Source: Pinisolibacter aquiterrae (lineage in GTDB: Bacteria; Pseudomonadota; Alphaproteobacteria; Rhizobiales; Ancalomicrobiaceae). From it: 64,000 nt of DNA. The notes beneath the pieces are model-generated. The model ran no database searches, was not told the origin of the DNA, and saw only the letters and a program-made list of their open reading frames with translations. The DNA lies in contig NZ_JAFNIH010000027.1 of the NCBI RefSeq assembly GCF_019160155.1, forward strand, positions 1-64,000, written 5' to 3'. Positions 1-8,323 of this stretch are shown piece after piece. Numbering within the stretch: position 1 is the first letter of the stretch; every line of letters starts with the position of its first letter. The position numbers and the translations under genes were made by a program.

Positions 1-50
1 CTCCAGGTTCGCTCCCGCCCCAAAGGCGACGCTCGAACCGATACCCTTAC

Positions 51-127
<77 letters not shown>

Positions 128-136
128 AATCAAAAC

Positions 137-166
137 AAAGCCCCCGGTGATCACACCGGGGGCTTT
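137..166 (+). terminator. terminator of initiator tRNA
   Basis: A perfect 13-bp inverted repeat (AAAGCCCCCGGTG and its complement) around a 4-nt loop starts 10 nt after the tRNA CCA end. It ends in TTT only, but the A-run on the 5' side makes it symmetrical, as in many intrinsic terminators of GC-rich genomes. Confidence 0.85.
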
Positions 167-699
167 GCGCGTTCTGGCGGCGGAAGGGAGATCGCGGGGT
201 GGCGGCGAGGGGATGCCGACGGTAAGCGCGAGGAGACGGCGCGCAGACGAGCTGAAAGGTGAAACGGCCGCAGTCGTCGGAGCTGCACCGAGCCCGCCAA
301 ACGCCGCAGGCCCGACGAGCCGGAAATGGCAACTCAGAAGTACGGCTCAATGGTTTATAAAAGTATGTGGAACGCATGTCTATGACCTTCCGAGGTCCAG
401 TCCATACCTGAGCCAGTCCAGCGGTAGCCCCGCCTCGATCCTCCTCGCACGCGGTACGGACTCATCCCGGTGAAGCCTGGCGTAGGACGCGTCGCCTGCT
501 CCAGTCGCGCTGGATCCGACGCCGATCGTCGTCGATGCGTCGAAGGTGCCGTTTGGTTCCTGGCGGACGAACAGACCGACGCCGCTCCCGTCTGATGGCC
601 GGTCTCGGCGTCGATCCGATTCAGGGGGGGCTGGTCGGGCTTTGGTCGGGTTCCGCGCGGGTCCCGGTTCCGCGACCCGCGGCAAGCCTTCGATCGAGG
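167..699. other. gene-free stretch
   Basis: About 530 bases between the tRNA terminator and the stop of the leftward BKACE gene. I recognise no protein in any frame, no RNA gene and no mobile element. Open frames here have the arginine- and proline-rich make-up of chance frames in GC-rich DNA. Confidence 0.5.
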
Positions 700-1629
700 T
701 CAGAAGGCGACCCGATCGCCGCCTTTCAGCGATAGAATTTTCCGCGCTTCGTCGGGCGTGGCGACTTCGAGACCGAGGCCTTCGATGATCCGGCGGACTT
801 GCCGGACCTGTTCGGCATTGCTCTCGGCGAGCCGCCCGCGACCGATCCACAGGCTGTCCTCGAGCCCGACGCGGACGTTGCCGCCCATCGCGGCGGCCAT
901 GGCGGCGACGGTCATCTGGGCCCGGCCGGCGGCGAGAACCGACCAGCGATAGGCGTCGCCGAAGAGACGGTCGGCGGTGCGCTTCATGTGCATGACGTCG
1001 TCGGGATGCGAGCCGATGCCGCCGAGCAGTCCGAAGCAGGTCTGGATGAAGAGCGGCGCCTGGACGAGGCCCTCCTTCCAGAAATAATGCAGGTTGTAGA
1101 GATGGCTGGTGTCGTAGCACTCGAACTCGTAGCGGGTGCCAGTCGCGTTCAGGGTTTCGAGCGCATAAGTGATGTCCTTGAACGAGTTGCGGAACACGAG
1201 ATCGCGCGAGCCCTCGAGCATCGGCCTCTCCCAGTCGTGGCGGAACTCCGTGTTGCGCTTCAGCATGGGGAAGAGGCCGAAGTTCATCGAGCCCATGTTG
1301 AGGCTCGCCACCTCCGGCTGCCACACCGCGGCCGGCTTCACACGCTCTTCGACCGACATGTAGGGTGAGCCGCCGGTGGTGAGGTTCACCACGACGTTCG
1401 ACGACTGCTTGATGGTGCGCAGGAAGGGTTCGAAGGCTTCGGGGCTCTGGTCGGGGCGCCCGTCGATCGGATTGCGGGCGTGCAGATGGACGATGGCCGC
1501 CCCGGCCTCGGCCGCCTCCAGCGCCGAAGCCGCGATCTCGGCCGCCGTCACCGGCAGATGCGGCGACATCGACGGCGTGTGGATCGATCCGGTGATGGCG
1601 CAGGAAATGATGATCTTGTCGGAGGCCAT
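700..1629 (-). CDS. BKACE family beta-keto acid cleavage enzyme
   Basis: 309 aa, the usual length of the DUF849/BKACE family. These zinc enzymes condense a beta-keto acid with acetyl-CoA and release acetoacetate plus a new CoA ester; the type member is 3-keto-5-aminohexanoate cleavage enzyme. The family motif HLHARNP is present at residues 48-54 and supplies two zinc-binding histidines. The start MASDKIIISC at 1629 fits the family N-terminus; longer upstream frames give only arginine-rich, unrelated sequence. The nearest intact genes are a LysR regulator 805 bases upstream and the tRNA downstream, so context does not name the keto acid. Family assignment is firm, substrate unknown. Confidence 0.9.
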   Translation of the reverse strand: MASDKIIISCAITGSIHTPSMSPHLPVTAAEIAASALEAAEAGAAIVHLHARNPIDGRPDQSPEAFEPFLRTIKQSSNVVVNLTTGGSPYMSVEERVKPAAVWQPEVASLNMGSMNFGLFPMLKRNTEFRHDWERPMLEGSRDLVFRNSFKDITYALETLNATGTRYEFECYDTSHLYNLHYFWKEGLVQAPLFIQTCFGLLGGIGSHPDDVMHMKRTADRLFGDAYRWSVLAAGRAQMTVAAMAAAMGGNVRVGLEDSLWIGRGRLAESNAEQVRQVRRIIEGLGLEVATPDEARKILSLKGGDRVAF

Positions 1630-1738
1630 GTGATTTCCCCGGTTGAAGGAGACGGATGTGGGCGATGTCGTGCCGTCGCGGGCATCGTTCGGCGACGGGG
1701 CCGTGTCCGGTTCCGGACCTCGTCGCCCGCAGCGGCGT

Positions 1739-1858
1739 CGGCAGGATGCCGCCGTCGGCCGGCAGATCCAAGTCCGTGATGAAGGCCGCTTCCGGCTCAT
1801 CGAGAATGACGACCGCGTCGGCCATGTCTTCCGGGTGGTCCCACGGGCGCAGCGGGGG
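1739..1858 (-). pseudogene. remnant of an SDR dehydrogenase C-terminus
   Basis: One leftward frame holds about 40 residues that read like the C-terminal end of a short-chain dehydrogenase: a PEDMADAVV helix, then AAFITDLDLPADGG, matching the family pattern of an 'FITG-x-x-L-x-VDGG' end. No Rossmann glycine motif or YxxxK is seen upstream. The rest of the 805-base gap between lysR and the BKACE gene (1630-2434) shows no gene I recognise. I read it as the relic of a lost gene; chance resemblance cannot be excluded. Confidence 0.4.
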
Positions 1859-2434
1859 CGCCCCGGAGCCCGACGGCGGTTCTCGGGAACGTCGCAGACC
1901 TTTCTGGCCATGCCGGTTGCGGCCAGACCCGACGGAAGCGCGAAGCATCGAACGCCCTGCCGCCCCGCCACGGCGGGAAAGGGACGCAACGGCGGCTCGC
2001 GCCGATCCCCGTGTCGCGTGTTTCGACCGGAAAGGCTCGGCCGTAGGTCGTGAGCATCAGGTCCGTCCGCACCGCCGGGGAGAGAAACCCGGCATTGCCG
2101 ACGAGCCCTCGAGGCCGCTCGGTCCCTGATACGCGCGGGACTCGCGGTCGCGGGCGCCCCTCTCACCAACATAGAGATGCAGGTTGAATGCATGATCAAG
2201 AGGTGCTCGGGCGCCAACCGAGCGGCGACGGAGGACGGCGAGACCAAGGCGGTAACCAGCGGTCGGGTCCTCCGACGGAGCGAGGCGCCGACGGAGGAGA
2301 AAGGACGGGGGGACGGGGCGAGTTCGCCGCGCCGTCTCGCGCGGATGTCCCCATGGAACGGCCGGGCCACCGCCCGGGGCCTCGCGTCCACCGCCTCCCG
2401 GTCGATCGTGGCGACGCCGGCGAGCCGGCCGGAT

Positions 2435-3334
2435 TCACGATCGCGACGAGAGGGTCGGGGCGAGGGTGCGCGCTTCGGCGACCAGCGCGGCGGTGAGCGG
2501 CGGCTGCGGGTCGCGGTGACCGACGACGAGGCCGACGAGATTGGCCACCTCCGGGGCGACGAGCGGGATGGTGCGGACGTGCGGCGGCAGGCACATCTCC
2601 TCGGCCATCAGGCGCGGCATGATCGTCGCCCAATAGCCGGCGCGGACATGGGTGGCGATGACGACGATCGAGCTGGTCTCGAGCAGAGGATCGACCCGGC
2701 AGCCGATCTCGGCGAAGGTTCGATCGATGATCCGGCGGTTCTGCATGTCCGGGCTGAGGAGGCAGAGCGGCAGGCCGGCGACCTCCTCCCAGGAGACCGT
2801 GGGGCGATCGAAGAACGGGTTGCCCTCGGCCGTCACCAGATGGTGGCGCTCGCGATAGAGCGGCACCTCGGAGATGCGCCCGAGTGGTTCGTTGTCGAGA
2901 TAGGTGATGCCGGCGTCGGCCTCGAGATTGTCGAGCATCGACAGCACCTCGGTCGAGGTGTGCGAGGACACCGTGAGCTTGATGCCGGGATGCCGCTTCC
3001 AGAAGGCGGCGGTGAGGCAGGAGACGACGGGAAGGGCGGTCGGGATCACCGCCAGGCGGAGATGGCCGGTCAGGCCCTGTTTCATCGTCTCGACCTCGGC
3101 GCGCATGGCGCGGGTGTCGCCGACGATGCGCCGCGCCCATTCGAGCACGCGTTCGCCCTCGGGGGTGAAGCCGAGGAAGCGCGCGCCGCGATCGACCAGC
3201 GGGACGCCGAGAATGGACTCCAATTGTTTGATCGCGGCGGAAAGATTGGGCTGCGAGACGCCGCAGACCTGCGCCGCGCGTCCGAAGTGTTTTTCCCGCG
3301 CCAGGGCGAGAAGAAATTCGAGTTTCTCATACAT
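2435..3334 (-). CDS. LysR-family transcriptional regulator
   Basis: 299 aa, typical LysR length. The winged helix-turn-helix is at about residues 1-60 (HFGRAAQVCGVSQPNLSAAI, then LGVPLVDRG), followed by the periplasmic-binding-protein-like effector domain from about residue 90. It lies 165 bases downstream of hypC on the same strand. LysR genes of this type often accompany formate dehydrogenase genes in alphaproteobacteria, so control of the formate genes to its right is a reasonable guess; the BKACE gene downstream is the other candidate target. No clear T-N11-A site could be assigned. Confidence 0.9.
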   Translation of the reverse strand: MYEKLEFLLALAREKHFGRAAQVCGVSQPNLSAAIKQLESILGVPLVDRGARFLGFTPEGERVLEWARRIVGDTRAMRAEVETMKQGLTGHLRLAVIPTALPVVSCLTAAFWKRHPGIKLTVSSHTSTEVLSMLDNLEADAGITYLDNEPLGRISEVPLYRERHHLVTAEGNPFFDRPTVSWEEVAGLPLCLLSPDMQNRRIIDRTFAEIGCRVDPLLETSSIVVIATHVRAGYWATIMPRLMAEEMCLPPHVRTIPLVAPEVANLVGLVVGHRDPQPPLTAALVAEARTLAPTLSSRS

Positions 3335-3499
3335 GAGATGCAGCTCTGCGGTCTTCTCGTCGATGATCCGCGACCCTGAGTGGGTTGCGATGTCGCCGAA
3401 TACGACGAATGTCTAAATAACAGCTCGGCCTCGGTTCGTCAGCCTCGGAATCTCCCTCGGTCGTTGCAGATCGGCGCCCGGTGGGTGCTGCCGATCGCT

Positions 3500-3793
3500 T
3501 CACCGGGCCCGGGTCCGTGCCGCGCCGACCGTTTCGTCGTCCATGGCGGCGAAGAGGGCGAGACGCGAACGGGCGTCGTTCTCGTCGAGGCAGGCGAGAA
3601 GAAAGCCGGAGTGCGCGACGGCCCAGGTTCCCACGAGCGCGTCGAGTTCGTCGGGATCGGCCGCGATCAGGGCGGCGGAGACGATCTCGGCGCCGGCGCG
3701 GTCGCCGGCGATGGTCCGATCGGGGAGGATGCGGACGGTCCTCGCCTCTCGGTCTTCGATCTCGACGATCCGCATCGGCAGGGCGAGGCACAT
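3500..3793 (-). CDS. hypC: HypC-type hydrogenase maturation chaperone
   Basis: 97 aa. It begins MCLALPMRIVEIED, the HypC/HybG signature; Cys2 is the residue that, after removal of Met1, contacts the iron carrier HypD and the apo large subunit during Fe(CN)2CO assembly. Homologues are about 80-95 aa, so the short extra C-terminus is unremarkable. It sits 32 bases after hypA in a leftward block with fdhF. The natural client here is the HyfG-type large subunit at 15.0-16.7 kb. hypB, hypD, hypE and hypF are not in the window. Confidence 0.93.
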   Translation of the reverse strand: MCLALPMRIVEIEDREARTVRILPDRTIAGDRAGAEIVSAALIAADPDELDALVGTWAVAHSGFLLACLDENDARSRLALFAAMDDETVGAARTRAR

Positions 3794-3825
3794 GACGGTG
3801 TCCTTCTCGGTTCGGTCGCGGGCGC

Positions 3826-4170
3826 TCAGGCGACGATTTCCATTTCGACGAGGCGCATCTGGTCGCCGCCGGTCGGCATCAGCCGTCGGCCGCCGCAGCG
3901 GGGGCAGTCGGCGAGGCGATCGGGCACCTCGACGTCCGCGCCGCAGTCGAGGCAGCGGGCGCGGCCCGGCCGGCGATCGACCTCGATCTTCGCGCCGTCG
4001 AGCCAAGTGTCTCGCGTGGTCACGTCGAAGGCATAGACGAGGGCGTCCGGGTCGATGCAGCCGAAGCGGCCGATCTCCAGTTTGAGGCGCCTGAGGGCGC
4101 GGAAGCCTCGGCGCGCCTTCTCGTCGTCGAGAAGGTCGAGCAGGGCCTCGCAGAGCGTCAGCTCGTGCAT
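3826..4170 (-). CDS. hypA: HypA-type hydrogenase nickel-insertion protein
   Basis: 114 aa, standard for HypA. Met1-His2 at the N-terminus provides the nickel site and Cys73, Cys76, Cys89 and Cys92 form the structural zinc site. HypA hands nickel to the hydrogenase large-subunit precursor. A purine-rich ribosome site (GGAAGAGA) lies just before the ATG. It follows fdhF after a 195-base gap and precedes hypC, so the accessory genes travel with the formate dehydrogenase, not with the hydrogenase operon. Confidence 0.95.
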   Translation of the reverse strand: MHELTLCEALLDLLDDEKARRGFRALRRLKLEIGRFGCIDPDALVYAFDVTTRDTWLDGAKIEVDRRPGRARCLDCGADVEVPDRLADCPRCGGRRLMPTGGDQMRLVEMEIVA

Positions 4171-4365
4171 GTCTCTTCCTTTCCGGACGTTCGGATCCCG
4201 GCTCGCGGGGAAGCGAGGTCCGGGGTCCGACGTCGTCGTTCGAACGGTCGTCGCGTTCGTACGTCTCGGCCGATCCGAGGGGCGGTCCGGATCGGCCGGC
4301 GTTCGGAACCGGCGGGTGAGACCCGTCGGCTCGGTTCTTGCGCGCCGGGGTCCGCCGGCGGCGGC

Positions 4366-6558
4366 TCAGGCCGGCACCGGCTCGGCCCGGATCTTCGCCG
4401 GAGCGACGTCTCCGGGCTTCGCCGCGTCGGCGAGACGCCGCTTCAGCGCCGAATACTCCTGGACGACATGGGCCTCGGCCCAGGCCTGATCGGCGATCCG
4501 CTCCACGCGGACGGCGGCGAATTTGTATTCCGGCGTCTTCGAGATCGGATCGACGTGATGGATGGTCAGCTCGTTGCAGGCGCCGATCCACCACTGGTAG
4601 GTCATGTAGACGGCGCCGACGTTGGTGCGTTCGGTGACGCTCGCCCGGGCGATCACCTTGCCGCGCCGCGACTGCACCCAGACCAGTTCCTGGTCGCGGA
4701 TGCCGAGGGGTTTGGCGTCCTTCGGATTGATCGTGACGTAGCCGGGCTCGTCGGCGAGGGTGGCGAGGGCGACGCAGTTGCCGGTCATCGAACGGCAGGA
4801 GTAGTGGCCGACCTCGCGCACGGTGCAGAGCCCGAGCGGGAACTCGGCGTCGATCTTCTCGAGCGGCGCCCGCCATTCGGCGGCGAAGAGCAGGCCCTTC
4901 TTCGACTTGGTCTGGAACTCGTTGCCCTCGTAGAGCCACGGCGTGCCGGGCTTGTCGACCTCGGTGCAGGGCCACTGCACGTAGCCGAGACCGGCGAGCT
5001 TCTCGTAGGTCGCTCCCTTGTAGAGGTGGCAGAGCGAGATCAGCTCGTTCCAGATCTCCTCGGTCGAATGGTAGTCGATCCCATCGTATCCCATCGCCTT
5101 GGCGATCAGGCCGTGGATCTCCCAGTCGTGCTTGACGTCGCCCTTGGCGTTCACCGCCTTGTAGAAGCGCTGGAAACCGCGATCGGCGGAGGAGAAGACG
5201 CCGTCGTGCTCGCCCCAGGAGGTCGCCGGCAGGATGACGTCGGCATAGGCCGCCGTCTTGGTCATGAAGATGTCCTGGACGATGATCAGTTCCAGTGCGT
5301 CGAAGCCCTTGCGCACGGTGGCGAGATCGGGCTCGGTCTGGGCGGGATCCTCGCCGAAGATGTACATCGCCTTGAGCTTGCCCTCCTCGGCGGCGTGCGG
5401 CACGTCGGTCAGCGACATGCCGATCTCGGCGGGAAGGCTCGGCACGCCCCAGGCCTTGGCGAAGCGGGCGCGGGCCTCGTCGTCCTTGACCGAATAGTAG
5501 CCGGGGAAGACGTTGGGCAGCGCGCCCATGTCGCAGGCGCCCTGGACGTTGTTCTGACCGCGCACCGGGCCGACGCCGACGTTGGGCTTGCCGAGGTTGC
5601 CGGTGAGGAGCGCCAGGCCCGAGAGGCCCTTGACCACGTCGACGGCCTGACCCCACTGGGTCACGCCCATGCCCCACAGGATGGTGGCGGTCTTCGCCCC
5701 GGCATAGGCGCGCATCGCCCGGCGGATCTCGGCGGCCTTCAGGCCGGTGATCTCCTCGACGTATTCGGGCGTGTATTTGGCGACGATCTTCTTGTATTCC
5801 TCGAAGCCCTCCGTGTAGTTGGCGACGTATTCCTTGTCGTAGAGGCCTTCGTCGATCAACACGTTGGCGAAGGCGTTGACCAGGGCCATGTTGGAGCCGT
5901 TCTTCAGCGCCAGCCACTGGTCGGCGATGCGGGCGGTCTCGATCTGGCGGGGGTCGCAGACGATGATCTTGGCGCCCTTCTCCTTGGCCTTGAGGATGCG
6001 GCGGGCGACGATCGGGTGACTGTCGGCGGCGTTGTAGCCGAAGCAGAGGATGCAGTCGGTGTCCTCGATCTCACAGATCGAGTTGGACATGGCGCCGTTG
6101 CCGAGGGTCACCATCAGGCCCGAGACCGAGGGGCCGTGGCAGACGCGGGCGCAGCAGTCGATGTTGTTGGTGCCGATGACGGCGCGGGCGAACTTCTGGG
6201 CGACGTAGTTCGACTCGTTGCCGGTGCCGCGCGACGACCCGGTCAGCATGATCGAATCGGGGCCGTATTTCTTCTTGATCTCCGACAGTTTGCCGGCGGT
6301 GAAGGCGATCGCCTCGTCCCAGGTCACGGCCTCGAAGGCGGCGTCGCGCGAGCGGCGGATCATCGGGCTCTTCAGACGCGGCGTCAGGATCTTGGTGTCG
6401 TTGACGAAGTCCCAGCCGTACCAACCCTTCAGGCACAGTTCGCCCTGGTTGGTGACGCCGTCGAGCGCCTCGGCGCCGACGATCTTGTCGTTTTCGACGA
6501 GGAGCGCGAGCTTGCAGCCCGATCCACAATAGGGGCAGACGGAAATGTGCTTTTCCAT
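4366..6558 (-). CDS. fdhF: Formate dehydrogenase H, catalytic subunit (Cys form)
   Basis: 730 aa molybdopterin oxidoreductase that oxidises formate to CO2 as the soluble arm of formate hydrogenlyase. From MEKHISVCPYC the numbering matches E. coli FDH-H exactly: Cys8, Cys11, Cys15 and Cys42 bind the [4Fe-4S] cluster, Lys44 links it to the pterin, and Cys140-His141 (ARVCHGPSV) replaces Sec140-His141. A longer frame starting at 6603 would add 15 Pro/Arg-rich residues and overlap the preceding gene, so ATG 6558 is preferred. The last ~25 residues extend beyond the usual end. It follows the hydN-like ferredoxin gene by 34 bases. Confidence 0.97.
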   Translation of the reverse strand: MEKHISVCPYCGSGCKLALLVENDKIVGAEALDGVTNQGELCLKGWYGWDFVNDTKILTPRLKSPMIRRSRDAAFEAVTWDEAIAFTAGKLSEIKKKYGPDSIMLTGSSRGTGNESNYVAQKFARAVIGTNNIDCCARVCHGPSVSGLMVTLGNGAMSNSICEIEDTDCILCFGYNAADSHPIVARRILKAKEKGAKIIVCDPRQIETARIADQWLALKNGSNMALVNAFANVLIDEGLYDKEYVANYTEGFEEYKKIVAKYTPEYVEEITGLKAAEIRRAMRAYAGAKTATILWGMGVTQWGQAVDVVKGLSGLALLTGNLGKPNVGVGPVRGQNNVQGACDMGALPNVFPGYYSVKDDEARARFAKAWGVPSLPAEIGMSLTDVPHAAEEGKLKAMYIFGEDPAQTEPDLATVRKGFDALELIIVQDIFMTKTAAYADVILPATSWGEHDGVFSSADRGFQRFYKAVNAKGDVKHDWEIHGLIAKAMGYDGIDYHSTEEIWNELISLCHLYKGATYEKLAGLGYVQWPCTEVDKPGTPWLYEGNEFQTKSKKGLLFAAEWRAPLEKIDAEFPLGLCTVREVGHYSCRSMTGNCVALATLADEPGYVTINPKDAKPLGIRDQELVWVQSRRGKVIARASVTERTNVGAVYMTYQWWIGACNELTIHHVDPISKTPEYKFAAVRVERIADQAWAEAHVVQEYSALKRRLADAAKPGDVAPAKIRAEPVPA

Positions 6559-6592
6559 GGATCTCGACCTCGGGTGAGGGGGTGGGGAAGGC

Positions 6593-7138
6593 TCACGCGG
6601 CATCCACGTTCGACGCCTCGAGGGCGGAACGCAGCTGGCGGCGGGCGCGAGTTTCGGCGAGGCGCGTCTCGTCCATCACGTGGAGCGCGTCGGTGGGGCA
6701 GACGGCGACGCAGGCGGGGCCGGCGGCGCGATCGATGCAGAGGTCGCACTTGTGTGCCTCCGCCTTGACGCCGTCGGCGACGACGATGCCGGCGAAGCTG
6801 CGGATCGCGGGACGGCTGATCACCTCCATCGCGCCGAAGGGGCAGGCGACGACGCAGGTCTTGCAGCCCAGGCACTTCGACTGATCCACCTGGACGGTCG
6901 CGTCCCGATAGGAGATCGCGTGCGAGGGGCAGGCGTTGACGCACGGGGCGTCCTCGCAATGGTGACAGGTCACCGGCGCCGAGACGGTGAGCGTCTTCAG
7001 CACTTTCAGACGTGGGTGGAACTCCCGCCCCGCGAGAGCCTCGACGTCTTCCTTGCCCGTATGGGCCAATACGCAAGCGACTTCGCAGGTGCGGCAACCG
7101 ATGCACTTCGATGCTTCGGCGACGATGAAGCGGTTCAT
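6593..7138 (-). CDS. hydN: HydN/HycB-like four-cluster ferredoxin
   Basis: 181 aa with four Cys motifs of the polyferredoxin type (CIGCRTCEVAC, CHHCEDAPC, CLGCKTCVVAC, CDLC...C), predicted to hold four [4Fe-4S] clusters. It should carry electrons from FdhF. GAGGAG lies 8 bases before ATG 7138, which fixes the start; longer upstream frame is low-complexity. It is the first gene of the leftward fdhF block and is divergent from the similar protein encoded at 7734. HydN and HycB cannot be separated by motif; position beside fdhF favours a HydN-like role. Confidence 0.9.
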   Translation of the reverse strand: MNRFIVAEASKCIGCRTCEVACVLAHTGKEDVEALAGREFHPRLKVLKTLTVSAPVTCHHCEDAPCVNACPSHAISYRDATVQVDQSKCLGCKTCVVACPFGAMEVISRPAIRSFAGIVVADGVKAEAHKCDLCIDRAAGPACVAVCPTDALHVMDETRLAETRARRQLRSALEASNVDAA

Positions 7139-7733
7139 CTCGATCACTCCTCGAGCAGGTCTCGCCGCGATCCCGACCGTGTCGGCGGGATCGCCGTTTG
7201 TCGTCCCTCGTGGACCGGACGGGTCGGTGAGGGAGGGGCCGACGGGCCCCGGCGGGCCGGGGCCGACGCCGCGGGGACCGAGGCCGACGGGCGACGCGGT
7301 GCGTGCGTCCCGAGGCGACGGTTCGCGGCCTGAACGTTCACGCATCCACAGCGCACCTCACGGGTTCGCCGAACCGGCTCCGAGTGGAGTGATCGGCTTC
7401 TCTTATCGCCCGAGAACAGAAGTAAATCAAAGTACATTCTCGTAACGACATTCGACGATGTGCATAGACAACATTCCAATTTTGCCAAAAAGATCGTATC
7501 AATGCGTACATGAGAGTTTTTCGTGGAATATTCTGCGAACTCTGCCTATTCGTTTCGGTCGTCGAATGACGATAAAGATGGATAGTCGATATGGAATACT
7601 TCGATTTACGTTCTTCATGTGCCGATAGTTATCGCATCATCGAAGTTCCTTATCGCCCATCGCGATCGCGCCGTATCCCTCGGGCGAGGGGCTTCGCGCC
7701 CCTCCGGGCGGCGGCGCCGGATGGAGGTTGCTG
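7139..7733. promoter_or_regulatory. divergent control region between fdhF and hyf blocks
   Basis: 595 bases with no gene. The hydN-proximal part is GC-rich; from about 7370 to 7660 it turns markedly AT-rich, as expected of promoters. CATTCGACGA at 7449-7458 recurs inverted as TCGTCGAATG at 7559-7568, a possible pair of sites for one regulator. ACTTCGAT and its inverted copy ATCGAAGT occur further right. I looked for a GG-N10-GC sigma-54 site and for a clean FNR box and found neither. Confidence 0.55.
7686..7704 (+). promoter_or_regulatory. hairpin in the hyf leader
   Basis: GAGGGGC and GCCCCTC pair around a TTCGC loop, 29 bases before the hyfA start codon. It could stabilise the transcript or slow translation initiation; no function can be shown from sequence. 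Confidence 0.35.
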
Positions 7734-8321
7734 ATGAACCGCTTCGTGATCGCGGAACCGGGACGTTGCATCGGCTGCAACACCTGTATGGCCGCCTGCA
7801 GCGCGGTCCATGAGGCGGAGGGGCTGCAGAAGGCGCCCCGTCTCGTGGTGACCAAGACGGCGAGGGGATCGGCACCGATCCTGTGCCGTCACTGTGACGA
7901 CGCCCCTTGCGCGCGGGTCTGCCCGGTCGAGGCGATCCGCATCGAGAACGGTGCCGTCGTGCTCGACGAGAAGCGCTGCGTCGGGTGCAAGATGTGCGCG
8001 CTCGCCTGTCCCTTCGGCGCGATCTCGCCGTCGGGCACGGCGATTTCCGGCGTCGGCGGCGTCGCCGAGCCGCAGCCGCGGCGGCCCGCCGGGTTCGACC
8101 CGATCCTCGTCTGGGACATCGGCGTCAAGACGGTCGCGGTGAAGTGCGACCTCTGCGATTTCGCCGCCGACGGCCCCGCCTGCGTGCGGGCCTGTCCGAC
8201 CGATGCCCTTTGGGCGGTCGGCGCCGGCGAACTCTCCCGTTCGAACGCGACCCGCCGGTCCGAGACGGCCGCCCCGCGCGGTCTGCCCGGAACGCTCCCT
8301 GCCATCGAGGAGCACGACTGA
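7734..8321 (+). CDS. hyfA: Hydrogenase-4-type ferredoxin subunit HyfA
   Basis: 195 aa, four [4Fe-4S] motifs (CIGCNTCMAAC, CRHCDDAPC, CVGCKMCALAC, CDLC...C). As first gene of the hyf operon it should link FdhF to the membrane-bound hydrogenase module. GGAGG at 7723-7727 lies 6 bases before ATG 7734, which is preferred over a TTG two codons earlier. The next gene starts 2 bases after its stop. It is similar in layout to the protein encoded at 6593-7138 and may have arisen from the same ancestor. Confidence 0.92.
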   Translation: MNRFVIAEPGRCIGCNTCMAACSAVHEAEGLQKAPRLVVTKTARGSAPILCRHCDDAPCARVCPVEAIRIENGAVVLDEKRCVGCKMCALACPFGAISPSGTAISGVGGVAEPQPRRPAGFDPILVWDIGVKTVAVKCDLCDFAADGPACVRACPTDALWAVGAGELSRSNATRRSETAAPRGLPGTLPAIEEHD

Positions 8322-8323
8322 TC

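Noticed and set aside
6120-6160. Selenocysteine codon in fdhF
   Set aside because: The active-site codon is an ordinary Cys codon; no in-frame TGA is present in the gene.
6556-6603. Longer fdhF start at 6603
   Set aside because: Adds 15 Pro/Arg-rich residues, overlaps the preceding gene and spoils the exact numbering of the cluster cysteines.
4165-6768. Long rightward open frame across fdhF
   Set aside because: It is the antisense shadow of fdhF; the product is an Asp/Gly/Val-rich sequence without a domain, while the leftward strand encodes a complete enzyme.
7370-7660. Sigma-54 promoter or FNR box for the formate genes
   Set aside because: TTGGCA on the minus strand lacks the matching TTGC at the right spacing, and no TTGAT-N4-ATCAA was found.
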